NCBI RefSeq assembly: GCF_002224365.1
Contig: NZ_CP022437.1
Coordinates: 3,782,001-3,846,000 of the forward strand
Direction of reading: 5' to 3'
DNA from: Virgibacillus necropolis
Lineage (GTDB): Bacteria; Bacillota; Bacilli; Bacillales; Amphibacillaceae
DNA: 64,000 nt
Below, piece by piece: positions 8,100 to 16,796 of the stretch (its first letter is position 1; each line of letters opens with the position of its first letter). The position numbers and the translations under genes are program-made. A model generated the notes under the pieces. That model saw nothing but the letters and a program-made list of their open reading frames with translations. It was not told the DNA's origin and did no database searches.

Positions 8100-9539
8100 T
8101 TATGCTACTTTGTCCATTCCGTCATCAAGTTCGATTGACTTTTGCATTTGCTTATTTGCTGAACGGTAAAACAGTCCAATAATGACTACTGTTATAACTG
8201 CAGCAACAACGTAGGAAATATTAATTGGTAATCCAAACCCAATTTCTGCATATAAAATATATGTTACTGACGCCATTGTAATGAATACCGCTGGAATGAA
8301 AGCAATCCAGTAATTTTTCTTTGCTAGGATCAAATACATTGCTCCTACCCATAATGCAATCATCGCTGTTGATTGATTGGCCCATGAGAAATATCTCCAC
8401 AATAGGGTGAAATCAATTTTTGTTAAAGCAAATGATAGTACGAAAAACGGAACAATTATCCAAATACGATTTAACACTTTCTTTTGTCCAATTTTAAAAT
8501 AATCTGCAACAATCATTCGTAGACCTCGGAAAGATGTATCACCAGATGTAATTGGTAAAACGATAACACCTAGAATAGCTAGTGTTCCGCCTATTGCACC
8601 TAACATTCTTATAGACACTTCACTTACAACTGCTGCTGGTCCGCCAGCTGCCAAGATTTCATTTAATTGGTTGCCACTAAAGAGACTCATTGCAGCCGCT
8701 GCCCATATCATGGCAATAATCGCTTCAGCAATCATCATGCCATAGAAAATTTTGCGACCTTGACTTTCATTCTCTGTTGTACGAGAAATGATTGGTGATT
8801 GCGTTGCATGAAACCCCGACAACGCCCCACATGAAATGGTTAAAAATAACAATGGGAAAATTGGCAGATTATCTGGATGCATATTGGTGAAATTCATTTC
8901 GGGAATTGGCGCTCCCGTTACGATCAGACCAATACCGACACCAGCTGCACTAATTAGTAATAATGCGCCGAATAATGGATAAACTTTACCGATAATTTTA
9001 TCAACTGGTAAAATTGTTGCCATAATGTAATAAACAAAGATTGCAGCGACAATAACACCTAAACCTAACCAATTTGTTGTTAAATTATGAAGAAGTGTTG
9101 CAGGAGCAGTTACAAAAACTGTTCCAACTAACAATAATAATAAAACTGAAAAGGCATTTACAACATGCTTCATACTCTTTCCAAGAAATTTACCTGCTAA
9201 TTCAGGTAAGTGAGCACCTCGGTTTCTAATCGAAATCATACCTGTCAAATAATCATGAACCGCTCCAGCGAAAATTGCACCTAAAACAATCCACAGAAAA
9301 GCTACTGGACCATATAAAGCTCCTAATATTGGACCAAATATAGGACCCACTCCTGCGATATTCAATAATTGAATAAGTGAATTCTTTTTGGTGTTCATCG
9401 GCACATAATCGACATCATCAGCCATACTAAAAGCTGGCGTCTTACGGTTTGCATTGGATCCAAACACCTTTTCTACATATTTACCATACGTAAAATAACC
9501 TACTATAAGTAGTACGATTGATACTAGAAATGTTATCAT
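8100..9539 (-). CDS. cstA: CstA-family transporter (probable pyruvate/peptide permease)
   Basis: A 479-residue polytopic membrane protein with about 13 hydrophobic segments. The N-terminal signature (YGKYVEKVFG, then the conserved GVGPIFGPILGALYGP loop and AVHDYLTGMISIRNRG) identifies the carbon starvation protein A family; this is the shorter Gram-positive form. Family members studied in enteric bacteria import pyruvate (CstA, BtsT). The adjacent lytTS genes match the arrangement in which a LytS-type kinase senses pyruvate and induces a pyruvate transporter, so pyruvate is my best guess here. A GGGGGAATTATA site precedes the ATG. Confidence 0.88.
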   Translation of the reverse strand: MITFLVSIVLLIVGYFTYGKYVEKVFGSNANRKTPAFSMADDVDYVPMNTKKNSLIQLLNIAGVGPIFGPILGALYGPVAFLWIVLGAIFAGAVHDYLTGMISIRNRGAHLPELAGKFLGKSMKHVVNAFSVLLLLLVGTVFVTAPATLLHNLTTNWLGLGVIVAAIFVYYIMATILPVDKIIGKVYPLFGALLLISAAGVGIGLIVTGAPIPEMNFTNMHPDNLPIFPLLFLTISCGALSGFHATQSPIISRTTENESQGRKIFYGMMIAEAIIAMIWAAAAMSLFSGNQLNEILAAGGPAAVVSEVSIRMLGAIGGTLAILGVIVLPITSGDTSFRGLRMIVADYFKIGQKKVLNRIWIIVPFFVLSFALTKIDFTLLWRYFSWANQSTAMIALWVGAMYLILAKKNYWIAFIPAVFITMASVTYILYAEIGFGLPINISYVVAAVITVVIIGLFYRSANKQMQKSIELDDGMDKVA

Positions 9540-9559
9540 TTATAATTCCCCCATATCTT

Positions 9560-9573
9560 TGAACGCGCTTTCA
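9560..9573. promoter_or_regulatory. Candidate cre (CcpA) site upstream of cstA
   Basis: TGAACGCGCTTTCA matches the catabolite-response consensus TGWAANCGNTNWCA at all but one position. It lies 20 bases upstream of the cstA start codon, where CcpA binding would repress expression while sugar is available. Confidence 0.55.
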
Positions 9574-9598
9574 TAATATGGTCTAATTATAAACAGAG

Positions 9599-9616
9599 TT
9601 GTGAGTGAATTGTGAG
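9599..9616. promoter_or_regulatory. Direct repeat, possible LytT binding site
   Basis: TTGTGAG occurs twice with an 11-base period between lytT and cstA. LytTR-domain regulators typically bind pairs of direct repeats upstream of their target transporter, so this is a plausible but unproven LytT site. Confidence 0.3.
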
Positions 9617-9678
9617 AAAAATGATCAAGGTGTCAAATATCCTTCTTAACATGTCGAAAATGGTACTTGAAAATCACT

Positions 9679-10425
9679 TTACAGTTCAAGCTGTTCCCGT
9701 AACTCTTTAACATAGTTCCGACTAACAGGGATATTTTCTTCTACATTGTTCAGCTTTAGCTCAAAAGCCCCATTAAACCAGGGTACTAACTGTTCAATTT
9801 CTTTTAAATTCACAAGAAAGCTTTTGTGGGTACGATAAAAAGAATAGCCCTTTAGCTTAGATTCTAATTCTTTTAACGTTTTTCTGGATTGATAAGATTG
9901 CTGTTTTGTATAGATAATCGTTTCCCGATGTTGATGTGTACAATAAATAATTTTGTTGGGCGCGAGGTATACAATTTTCCCTTCCTCTTCCACAGCAAGC
10001 TTTCCAATTGCCCTCTCCTTGCTTTCTTGTATCTGATCCGTGTCACCACTAAGTAATAACTTTTCTAGCCTTTGAACAGTTTCTTCTACTTCATCCGCAG
10101 AAAACGGCTTTAATAAATAGTCAACAGCTCCATACCGAAAAGCTTTAACTGCATACTCGGAATAAGCTGTAGCAAAAACGACTTTAGGTGGGTTCTTCAT
10201 GTTCTCTAAAGCAGCGACCATTTCCATTCCAGACATATCGGACATTTCAATATCGACAAATATAATATCGGGCTTTTGCGTTAATGCCTTTTCCAAACCT
10301 TTTTCTCCAGAATCTGCTTCTGCAATAATTATTATGGAAGAATGGCTTGATAATAAATGCTTCAACTCTGCCCGACTGTATAATTCATCATCTACAATAA
10401 TAGCTCTAAGCTTTTTTTTGGACAT
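9679..10425 (-). CDS. lytT: LytTR-type response regulator
   Basis: A 248-residue response regulator. Residues 1-120 are a receiver domain with the acidic pair (VDDE), the phospho-acceptor Asp in KPDIIFVDIEMSDMSGME, Thr in FATAYSEYAVKAF and Lys in DYLLKPF. Residues about 140-245 are a LytTR DNA-binding domain (RTHKSFLVNLKEIEQLVPW, then PVSRNYVKELREQL). It partners the LytS kinase immediately upstream, with which it overlaps by 20 bases. The likely target is cstA, 139 bases downstream on the same strand. Confidence 0.9.
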   Translation of the reverse strand: MSKKKLRAIIVDDELYSRAELKHLLSSHSSIIIIAEADSGEKGLEKALTQKPDIIFVDIEMSDMSGMEMVAALENMKNPPKVVFATAYSEYAVKAFRYGAVDYLLKPFSADEVEETVQRLEKLLLSGDTDQIQESKERAIGKLAVEEEGKIVYLAPNKIIYCTHQHRETIIYTKQQSYQSRKTLKELESKLKGYSFYRTHKSFLVNLKEIEQLVPWFNGAFELKLNNVEENIPVSRNYVKELREQLEL

Positions 10426-12184
10426 CTTTCTCTTCCCCCTTCATTTCTTGCGGTAAATAGAACACTACAGCCGTTCCTTTTCCTTCTATGGATTGGATGA
10501 TCAGTGACGAATCTTTTCCAAACATCATTTCTAAACGACGGTTCACATTATAAAGACCAATCCCTGTACCTGTTTCAGATGTGATTGGTTTATGGAGAAG
10601 TTCATTCAACCGTTTCTTCTCTATACCTTTTCCATTATCTTTTATCGTAACCAATACACCCGCCTCTTGCCGTTGAACAGAAATTGCAACATTGCTTTTC
10701 TGTGTTAAACCTTTCATTCCATGCTTTAGGGCATTTTCGACTATTGGCTGCAAGGTCATAGTAGGAATTTTATAATTCATTAACTTCTCATCCTCCACTT
10801 CAAAAGAAACCTGGAGTTTTTCAACAAATCGTTCTCTTTCAATCGATAAATAGGCATTAACATGTTCAAATTCCCGCGCGAGTGTTGTCATCGGATTAGT
10901 TGAGCTTTCCAAGTTTTTTCTGAAGTAACGTGATAGTGCTATTAACAACTGCCGCGCTTTATCTGGGTCTATTCTTACTAACGAAACGATCGTATTAAGT
11001 GCATTGAACAAGAAATGTGGACTGACTTGAGCCTGTAATGCTTTAATTTCCGCTTCTTTCATTAATTGGTAGTATCGCTCTGCATCTGCAATTTCTAATT
11101 GTTGGCTCAATAAGGATGAGAGCCCTTTTATGAACTCAATTGTCACAGAAGATATATCTTTTTCATCTTGAAAATAAAATTTTAGTGTTCCGACTGTTTC
11201 AGATTTACGTTTTAATGGCGCAATAACCGCTTTATCAAGAGGACAGTCTTGATAATGACAATTGATGGCATATTTATCTGCAATTAATAATTCTCCCTCA
11301 TTTAACACCTGCTGCGTACCTTCTGTTTGGATTTTTTGATTTGATTTATGATGGCTTGCTGCAACACCTACATGTGCAAGAATTACCTCTCTATCCGTTA
11401 TTGCAACAGCTGATGCCTGTACTTCTTCTAACAAAATTTTACAAGTTGCTTCAGCTGTTTTTGTAGATAAGCCTTGCCTTAAATGAGCAATCGTCATTTC
11501 AGCAAGTCGTAGTGACTTTTGTGCCTGCGTTGCACCCATTTTTTCTTCTTCTTGAAAAACACTACGGATAACTAATACGAATATAGCCGTTCCTATGCCA
11601 TTAGCAATAATCATCGGTAATCCAATTTCCGCTACTAGTTGGAAAGCTTGGTCAAGGGGTCTCGAAATAAGTAATATTAGACCCATTTGTAATGCCTCTG
11701 CCAAACCTCCAACAAGCAATGCAACAAGTGGTGGGACATGCCTCTTGCTTCTTTGCAGCCGTTTATGTATGAGACCAGCCAATAATCCGGCAATAACCCC
11801 TGAAATACTACAAGAAAGGGCTGTAAATCCACCTAACGCGTAACGATGAACACCAGCAATAATACCTGCACCAAGTCCAATTTTCCAGCCGCCGATTAGA
11901 CCCGCGACAACAATTCCAATCACCCGTGAATTAGCAATTGCTTCATCTTCCTCAAGATCCATTGCCCAACTTGATAATCCCAATGAGTCTGTATCTACTA
12001 CTAATCCTGTGTATGTGCCAAGAATACCAAATAAACCAAACATAATCATAACTGGGAGGCGTTGTTTATCCGTCACATCCTGTTGATGAATAACGGTTCT
12101 AAAATATCGTACCCTTGTCATCAGAAAAGCCACTGTAACAATAATTCCAATTCTCTCTAGCATTAATAACAGCAAATCCCACAC
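10406..12184 (-). CDS. lytS: LytS-family sensor histidine kinase
   Basis: A 592-residue membrane sensor kinase. The N-terminal 200 residues form the 5TM-5TMR_LYT domain (start WDLLLLMLERIGIIVTVAFL, then GAGIIAGVHRYALGGFTALS). A GAF-like region follows, then the His_kinase motif QVSPHFLFNALNTIVSLVRI with the phospho-acceptor His, and a C-terminal HATPase domain (VENALKHGMKG, DNGKGIEKK, GIGLYNVNRRL). The start is a GTG behind GGGGGTGAGA. Related kinases sense extracellular pyruvate or membrane changes. The adjacent cstA favours a metabolite role over autolysis control. Confidence 0.9.
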   Translation of the reverse strand: MWDLLLLMLERIGIIVTVAFLMTRVRYFRTVIHQQDVTDKQRLPVMIMFGLFGILGTYTGLVVDTDSLGLSSWAMDLEEDEAIANSRVIGIVVAGLIGGWKIGLGAGIIAGVHRYALGGFTALSCSISGVIAGLLAGLIHKRLQRSKRHVPPLVALLVGGLAEALQMGLILLISRPLDQAFQLVAEIGLPMIIANGIGTAIFVLVIRSVFQEEEKMGATQAQKSLRLAEMTIAHLRQGLSTKTAEATCKILLEEVQASAVAITDREVILAHVGVAASHHKSNQKIQTEGTQQVLNEGELLIADKYAINCHYQDCPLDKAVIAPLKRKSETVGTLKFYFQDEKDISSVTIEFIKGLSSLLSQQLEIADAERYYQLMKEAEIKALQAQVSPHFLFNALNTIVSLVRIDPDKARQLLIALSRYFRKNLESSTNPMTTLAREFEHVNAYLSIERERFVEKLQVSFEVEDEKLMNYKIPTMTLQPIVENALKHGMKGLTQKSNVAISVQRQEAGVLVTIKDNGKGIEKKRLNELLHKPITSETGTGIGLYNVNRRLEMMFGKDSSLIIQSIEGKGTAVVFYLPQEMKGEEKDVQKKA

Positions 12185-12210
12185 TTGTTTCTCACCCCCA
12201 GATATACATA

Positions 12211-12246
12211 GAAAGAAGAAGACGGCTAATTGGTCTCCTTCTTTTC
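12211..12246. terminator. Hairpin terminator between the kinase fusion gene and lytS
   Basis: GAAAGAAG(A)AGAC pairs with GTCTCCTTCTTTTC around a short loop. It lies directly after the stop of the 12250-13146 gene and just ahead of lytS, so it probably separates their transcripts. Confidence 0.5.
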
Positions 12247-12249
12247 CGA

Positions 12250-13146
12250 CTAACTTTTAACTTTTAAGTCTTTCAACAATTCTTCCCAATCATCATAATC
12301 TTTTTTTGTTAAGGAATGAATGTCGTCAATGTTATATCCTTTTAAATTATCTCCTGAAATCATATCAACCTCAATGTCTTCTATTCCAGCTGCATAGTAA
12401 CCTAAACCGCGATGGTGTCCATCAATAATATAAGCTTGTCCATTTTGTTTATAAATGATTGGAAGTGGTAAATCATCATTATTTAATACCGCTTCTTTTA
12501 TAGCATTAACTTTGTCCAGATTTAGCATTCTTACTCCCACAGTAGGTAATAGTTTGTTTACATTTACTACATGTTTAGAAGGGGCTAACCTTCCAACATA
12601 TTTTACTATTACCTCTTCACATTGACGAATGGCGTTCTCCAATTGATCATTTACTACTGTTTCATCAAAGAAAGGCTTTTTTGACGCCTCAAAATCAACC
12701 CTTTTTAGTCGTCTGATGATATCATCCATATCATCCCCACGATCAATAAGTCGTTGTTTTAACTCTTCAATACTAGGTGGTTCAACATAAACTAATATCG
12801 TTGACTTTCCAAATTCCTCCTTCATCGATATAGCACCATTGACATCAATATCCTTAATGACAAGTAAATTTTGTTGAATTGCTTCATAATATTTATCTTT
12901 CGGTGTACCATACCAATTCCCGTGAATCCCCTCATATTCTATAAAGTAATTTTTTTCAATGCGTTCTTTGAATTCCTCTTTGGAAACAAAGAAGTATGGA
13001 AATCCCTCACTCTCTCCTTCCCGCATATCACGAGTGGTCATAGAAGGTATATATACCAAAGAAGGATAGCTACCCCTTAATGAATTGATAATCGTATTTT
13101 TCCCAACACCACTAAAACCTGAAAGCACGATGATTTTCCCGTTCAT
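12250..13146 (-). CDS. Guanylate kinase-like domain fused to a ParB/sulfiredoxin-like domain
   Basis: A 298-residue two-domain protein. Residues 4-185 are a guanylate kinase-like fold: P-loop GFSGVGKNT, GMP-loop segment SMTTRDMREGESEGFPYFF (Ser35, Arg39 and the Tyr are family positions), the GNWYGTPK lid region and the RLKR arginines. Residues 190-270 resemble the ParB/Srx fold, with PLPIIYKQNGQAYIIDGHHR carrying the family motif DGHHR at 242-246. ParB/Srx enzymes bind or hydrolyse nucleotides, and SerK-type members are serine kinases. The combined activity is unknown; it is unlikely to be the housekeeping Gmk. An AGGAGAG site precedes the ATG. It has its own terminator. Confidence 0.75.
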   Translation of the reverse strand: MNGKIIVLSGFSGVGKNTIINSLRGSYPSLVYIPSMTTRDMREGESEGFPYFFVSKEEFKERIEKNYFIEYEGIHGNWYGTPKDKYYEAIQQNLLVIKDIDVNGAISMKEEFGKSTILVYVEPPSIEELKQRLIDRGDDMDDIIRRLKRVDFEASKKPFFDETVVNDQLENAIRQCEEVIVKYVGRLAPSKHVVNVNKLLPTVGVRMLNLDKVNAIKEAVLNNDDLPLPIIYKQNGQAYIIDGHHRGLGYYAAGIEDIEVDMISGDNLKGYNIDDIHSLTKKDYDDWEELLKDLKVKS

Positions 13147-13333
13147 GTTCTTGTTCTCTCCTTTTTCTCAAAACGTTCAGTTAAGAAAAGTATAGACACC
13201 CGAACAACCTGAGTCAATACATGACTGGAGTCTACTTATTTCACACACAGTAAAATTCTTGCGGCATTTTTTAACAATAATTGAAAAGACTCTCTTCTCA
13301 ATCAAGTTTATAGTTGTTCTAGAGGTGAAAATT

Positions 13334-14566
13334 ATGTACAAATCAATTTGGAATGATAAAAACATACGGTTTTATTTAATTGGTGGCGGGGTTTCGCGTT
13401 TGGGAGATGTATTATCAGGTATGGCTTTTCTGTTTCTTGCTTATGACTTAACAGAATCAGCTGTGTACACTACCGGTATGGCTATTGCAGAAACTGCACC
13501 ATATCTAATTTTCGGTTTAGTTGGTGGAGTAATCGCTGACTGGTTGCCAAGAAAAAAACTACTACTATTTCTTGACTGTTTACGTATTCCATTAGTTTTT
13601 TCCGTTGTGGTATTCCATCATTTTGATGTGATAAGCTATGTGTATTTGCTAATAGTAAGTTTTTTGATTCAAAGTATTGGGTGTTTTTTCAATCCTGCTC
13701 ACAGGGCCGTCTTACCTCAGATAACAAGTATCGCAGAAAGAAACATGGTCAACAGCCTAAATGACACGGTAAGTCGTGGAGTGACCATCCTCAGTCCAGT
13801 AATTTCCATCTGGCTTTTGTCATATGGGGTTATTTATTTCTTTTTACTGGATGCCTTAACATATGTAGTTAGTGTCTTCTGTCTTTCTAAAGTGCATTTC
13901 ACGGAACAAAAGCCGCAGTTTAACAAGTCTATTAAACATGTTTTTCTAGCTATAGCAGAGTTCTTTACATGGTTAAAAGGTCAAGGTACGCTCAACTATT
14001 TATTCCTGCTTACGTTCATGGTTGTTTTTTTCAATACGTGGGTTTGGGAGGTGGGACTTTTACTAGCATTAACTGATATGACTAGTAAAAGCAAAGAAAT
14101 CTACAGTATTTTACAAGGCTTTTTTGGTGTAACAGTCATAGTAACCAACCTTTGTGTTCCATTTTTCGTTAAAAAATTGAATGTAATAATCTATCTAATT
14201 GGCGCTGGGGTCTGGGGTATTGGCATACTCTATTATGGAATTCTTTATGAAATTGGACACTTTTTTATTGGTGCAGTCTTAGTAGGAGTTGGCCTCCCCA
14301 TTTCAAGTCTTGTACGGGTGTACCTTATCCAATCACTTGTTCCAGAGAGTAAGCTTGGTCGAGCGTTTAGCTCAAATGCCGTTTTATTATACCTAGCTAA
14401 CACTTTATCCCTGGCCATTTTTGGTTTATTAGCACTTGTGATTCCAATCCAAGGGTTAATGGTCGGTAGTGGGTTGTTAATCGTTTTAGCAAGCTTGATT
14501 GGGTTACTCTTTTTGATAAGAACTCCGAAAAAGGCTAGGAGTTTTCCCGTAAACCCGCCTGAATAA
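13334..14566 (+). CDS. MFS efflux transporter
   Basis: A 410-residue major facilitator protein with about 12 membrane segments, of the MFS_3/EntS and macrolide-efflux type. The first helix region (GGGVSRLGDVLSGMAFLFLA) and the loop after helix 2 (GGVIADWLPRKKLLLFLDCLR) match the motif A pattern of the family. The ATG at 13334 follows AGAGGTGAAAATT; the frame stays open 25 codons further upstream without a comparable site. The last 63 bases overlap the 3' end of the convergent AraC gene. A drug or siderophore substrate is likely but not determinable here. Confidence 0.85.
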   Translation: MYKSIWNDKNIRFYLIGGGVSRLGDVLSGMAFLFLAYDLTESAVYTTGMAIAETAPYLIFGLVGGVIADWLPRKKLLLFLDCLRIPLVFSVVVFHHFDVISYVYLLIVSFLIQSIGCFFNPAHRAVLPQITSIAERNMVNSLNDTVSRGVTILSPVISIWLLSYGVIYFFLLDALTYVVSVFCLSKVHFTEQKPQFNKSIKHVFLAIAEFFTWLKGQGTLNYLFLLTFMVVFFNTWVWEVGLLLALTDMTSKSKEIYSILQGFFGVTVIVTNLCVPFFVKKLNVIIYLIGAGVWGIGILYYGILYEIGHFFIGAVLVGVGLPISSLVRVYLIQSLVPESKLGRAFSSNAVLLYLANTLSLAIFGLLALVIPIQGLMVGSGLLIVLASLIGLLFLIRTPKKARSFPVNPPE

Positions 14567-15313
14567 GTTGTTATATGCGCCAACGTTTTTGAATCCAACT
14601 TGTAAGGCTATATCGAGAATTGTTGTAGTTGTATGTGTTAAAAGATAGTGACTTTTTATCAATCGATACATTTGCAGCCAAGAATAGGGCGATAATCCTG
14701 TTGTCTTTTTAAATAAATGCGCAAACTGATATTTATTCAAACCAGATAGTACTGCCATTTCGTCAAGGGTCCAGTCTTCCTCATAGCTTTCTCTTAACGC
14801 ATCTATTACCTTTTGGAGCTCATTTGCTGCCTGAAAAATTGGCAGTTCATTTAAATGGGAGCCTGGCCCATATTGAAGCATCAATATCGCCAACTGTGTA
14901 AGAGCGTTCTCGATAAATAACTGCTTCATTTCTACTGAAGCATTGTCATTGAATGTCATAAACTCACGCATAAAAATAACCCATTTTGTAATTTGGGGAT
15001 GTTTATAGGAAAGCAATACAAATTCTGGATCCTTAATTGGCATGTTTAATTCGCTAGCAACATTCTTTAAAAAATTTTGATTGAGTTCTACTAGAAATTT
15101 TTCTTTTGTAATTTGTAGCTGTTTATGTTCCTCATGTGGATTGACAATCAGAAATTCACCTGAATTAATAGATATGTCACTCCGCTTTGTTTGAAATTCT
15201 CCCTTCCCGTATGGAGAAAAAATTAATTTATAGCAATCATCACTTCTAAAGCTTCGTTCACCTAAATGGTCATTTCGCATGAGGAGTATACCGTTTTGGT
15301 GGTCTAGAATCAT
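14504..15313 (-). CDS. AraC family transcriptional regulator
   Basis: A 269-residue regulator. Residues 1-150 form an AraC_binding cupin-like domain (GEFLIVNPHEEHKQLQI). Residues about 165-265 contain the two helix-turn-helix units: DEMAVLSGLNKYQFAHLFKK and ILDIALQVGFKNVGAYNNLF, followed by FRRVYGKTPSLFR. It overlaps the convergent MFS gene by 63 bases at the 3' ends. That arrangement could couple their expression by transcriptional interference or antisense RNA, but the regulator's targets are unknown. Confidence 0.88.
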   Translation of the reverse strand: MILDHQNGILLMRNDHLGERSFRSDDCYKLIFSPYGKGEFQTKRSDISINSGEFLIVNPHEEHKQLQITKEKFLVELNQNFLKNVASELNMPIKDPEFVLLSYKHPQITKWVIFMREFMTFNDNASVEMKQLFIENALTQLAILMLQYGPGSHLNELPIFQAANELQKVIDALRESYEEDWTLDEMAVLSGLNKYQFAHLFKKTTGLSPYSWLQMYRLIKSHYLLTHTTTTILDIALQVGFKNVGAYNNLFRRVYGKTPSLFRSSYQKE

Positions 15314-15378
15314 AGTAAAAGTTCCTCCCTGCGATTATATTTCTCTCCGATACCTTAGTGAAATATAATCTTTTCCAG

Positions 15379-15861
15379 CTATATTTCTGTGGCCTTCTTA
15401 ACCATCGTAATAAATTCCGCGGCATCCGTTTGGAATTTTTTTTGTTCCACAAATCCGAATTTTTGATATAGTCTAATGGCCCTTTTATTGAATGTAGCCA
15501 CTGTTAAACGCATAGGGGTATTAGGGTGCATTCTTTCAATGTCTTTACTAATAAATGAAAAGAATCTCGTGCCAAAACCCTTACCTGTTAAATTAGGCTT
15601 CATTCCAACGCCGATATCGATGTTCTCATTTTCATAAGCATTGATTTTGTTACCAGCGGGAACTTGTGCAGATTTACCAGTACAGTAATAACCAACTATT
15701 TCCGCGTCCTGATCAACAACTACAAAATGGGGATTTCCTAGCATTTCATCAATTTCTTCAGTACTTATTTCGTTGTTATATAGGTCATAAGGCTTTTCAT
15801 ATTTCCAATTTAGAATCTCCACAGCACGATCTTCAGTCATATTCGTTTTTTCTAAATGCAT
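15379..15861 (-). CDS. GNAT family N-acetyltransferase
   Basis: A 160-residue acetyltransferase of the group that begins RAVEILNWKYEKPYDLYN. Motif A is visible as DIGVGMKPNLTGKGFGTRFF (about residues 86-105) and TFNKRAIRLYQKFGF is motif B, so acetyl-CoA binding is well supported. The acceptor is unknown. It lies just upstream of the AraC gene on the same strand, with a 65-base gap. Confidence 0.85.
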   Translation of the reverse strand: MHLEKTNMTEDRAVEILNWKYEKPYDLYNNEISTEEIDEMLGNPHFVVVDQDAEIVGYYCTGKSAQVPAGNKINAYENENIDIGVGMKPNLTGKGFGTRFFSFISKDIERMHPNTPMRLTVATFNKRAIRLYQKFGFVEQKKFQTDAAEFITMVKKATEI

Positions 15862-15886
15862 AACTTCACCAATCCCCTAACTAGCA

Positions 15887-16123
15887 TCACTTTTCTTTTC
15901 CATTTTCGGAAGTAGTATCTTGCTTTTTCTTTTTCCTGAAAAAGTTTGTAACAATCACAATCGCTACACCAGCTAACATAATTGGCAAGGAATAAGAAGT
16001 ATAATGTTCTGGATAATATTTTTTCCATCCAATATCCTCATTCATACTTAATCCGAAGACAAATACAAGTAATCCTATGTAAAAAATGATATTGCCTGCT
16101 TTCGTATACTTTTTAATTATCAT
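15887..16123 (-). CDS. Small membrane protein, 78 residues
   Basis: A 78-residue protein with two predicted membrane helices (NIIFYIGLLVFVFGLSM and LPIMLAGVAIVIVTNFF), a short tyrosine-rich outer loop and a lysine-rich cytoplasmic tail. I recognise no function. A GAGGTGCATG-type start context supports translation from the ATG at 16123. Confidence 0.6.
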   Translation of the reverse strand: MIIKKYTKAGNIIFYIGLLVFVFGLSMNEDIGWKKYYPEHYTSYSLPIMLAGVAIVIVTNFFRKKKKQDTTSENGKEK

Positions 16124-16286
16124 GCACCTCTTTATGTTCTAATGTTTAGCTCGTAAAATTGTGACCGGTTAACTGCATCAAATGAGAATTTTGAATTATT
16201 AATCCTCATCTATCATATCAAAAAAATAGGGGATTGCGGAATGATTTATGTTGGAATGTAACGACGGGTTTTATTGACAAGTGGTT

Positions 16287-16337
16287 TTTCATCAGCAACT
16301 TTTCTGGTTTCATCAGCAACTTTCTGGGTTTTATCAG
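16287..16337. repeat. Short tandem repeat, about 21-bp period
   Basis: TTTCATCAGCAACTTTTCTGG at 16287 is repeated, one base shorter, at 16308, and a third partial copy (TTTTATCAG) follows. It lies in non-coding DNA between two leftward genes and resembles in style the 20-bp repeats at 29752-29831. Confidence 0.6.
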
Positions 16338-16352
16338 TATTTTAGAGTGAAC

Positions 16353-16395
16353 AAAAAATACCGCACTAGTTCATTTTAAACTAGTACGGCACTTT
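16353..16395 (-). terminator. Terminator after the 32-residue ORF
   Basis: On the minus strand GCCGTACTAGTT pairs with AACTAGTGCGGT (nearly perfect, loop of about 7) and is followed by six T. It lies just after the stop codon at 16403. Confidence 0.85.
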
Positions 16396-16402
16396 TCTAC
16401 TT

Positions 16403-16501
16403 TTAATTTACTGTTCTATTTTTACGTTTATCACGAAATTTTTTAATTAACGGATAAATCATTGGACCATATTTAATCAATCTTCTTATCAATTTTCCCA
16501 T
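16403..16501 (-). CDS. Small basic protein, 32 residues
   Basis: A 32-codon ORF beginning MGKLIRRLIKYGPMIYPLIK and ending KNRTVN. It is strongly basic and amphipathic. Support for it being real is good: a near-consensus GGAGGAGATATCC ribosome binding site 5-12 bases before the ATG, and a strong terminator right after the stop. The function is unknown. A membrane-associated or nucleic-acid-binding small protein would fit the composition. Confidence 0.65.
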   Translation of the reverse strand: MGKLIRRLIKYGPMIYPLIKKFRDKRKNRTVN

Positions 16502-16796
16502 GGATATCTCCTCCATTACATACAATGGCTTGTATAATATTTCATCTTACTTGTATCTTTCCTTTTCTATGAAATATTAAACATGTTACATCCATTCTGT
16601 TCGAAACATAGAAAAAACAAATGCATCATGGGATAAAGTTAAATTTTTAAAATCCACCATTTTTTCAGTGGCCTCGCGCAGGATGCTTTTTTTTGAAACC
16701 TATTTTCTCTAACAAGTTATTGGAATATACATTATTTTGAAAGATTACTGCACCATACGGAGGTTTTCACTTACACGTAATTTCTAGATGTCAATA

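Noticed and set aside
12250-13146. Housekeeping guanylate kinase gmk
   Set aside because: The extra ParB/Srx-like domain and the lack of the usual rpoZ/remA neighbours make the essential Gmk unlikely.
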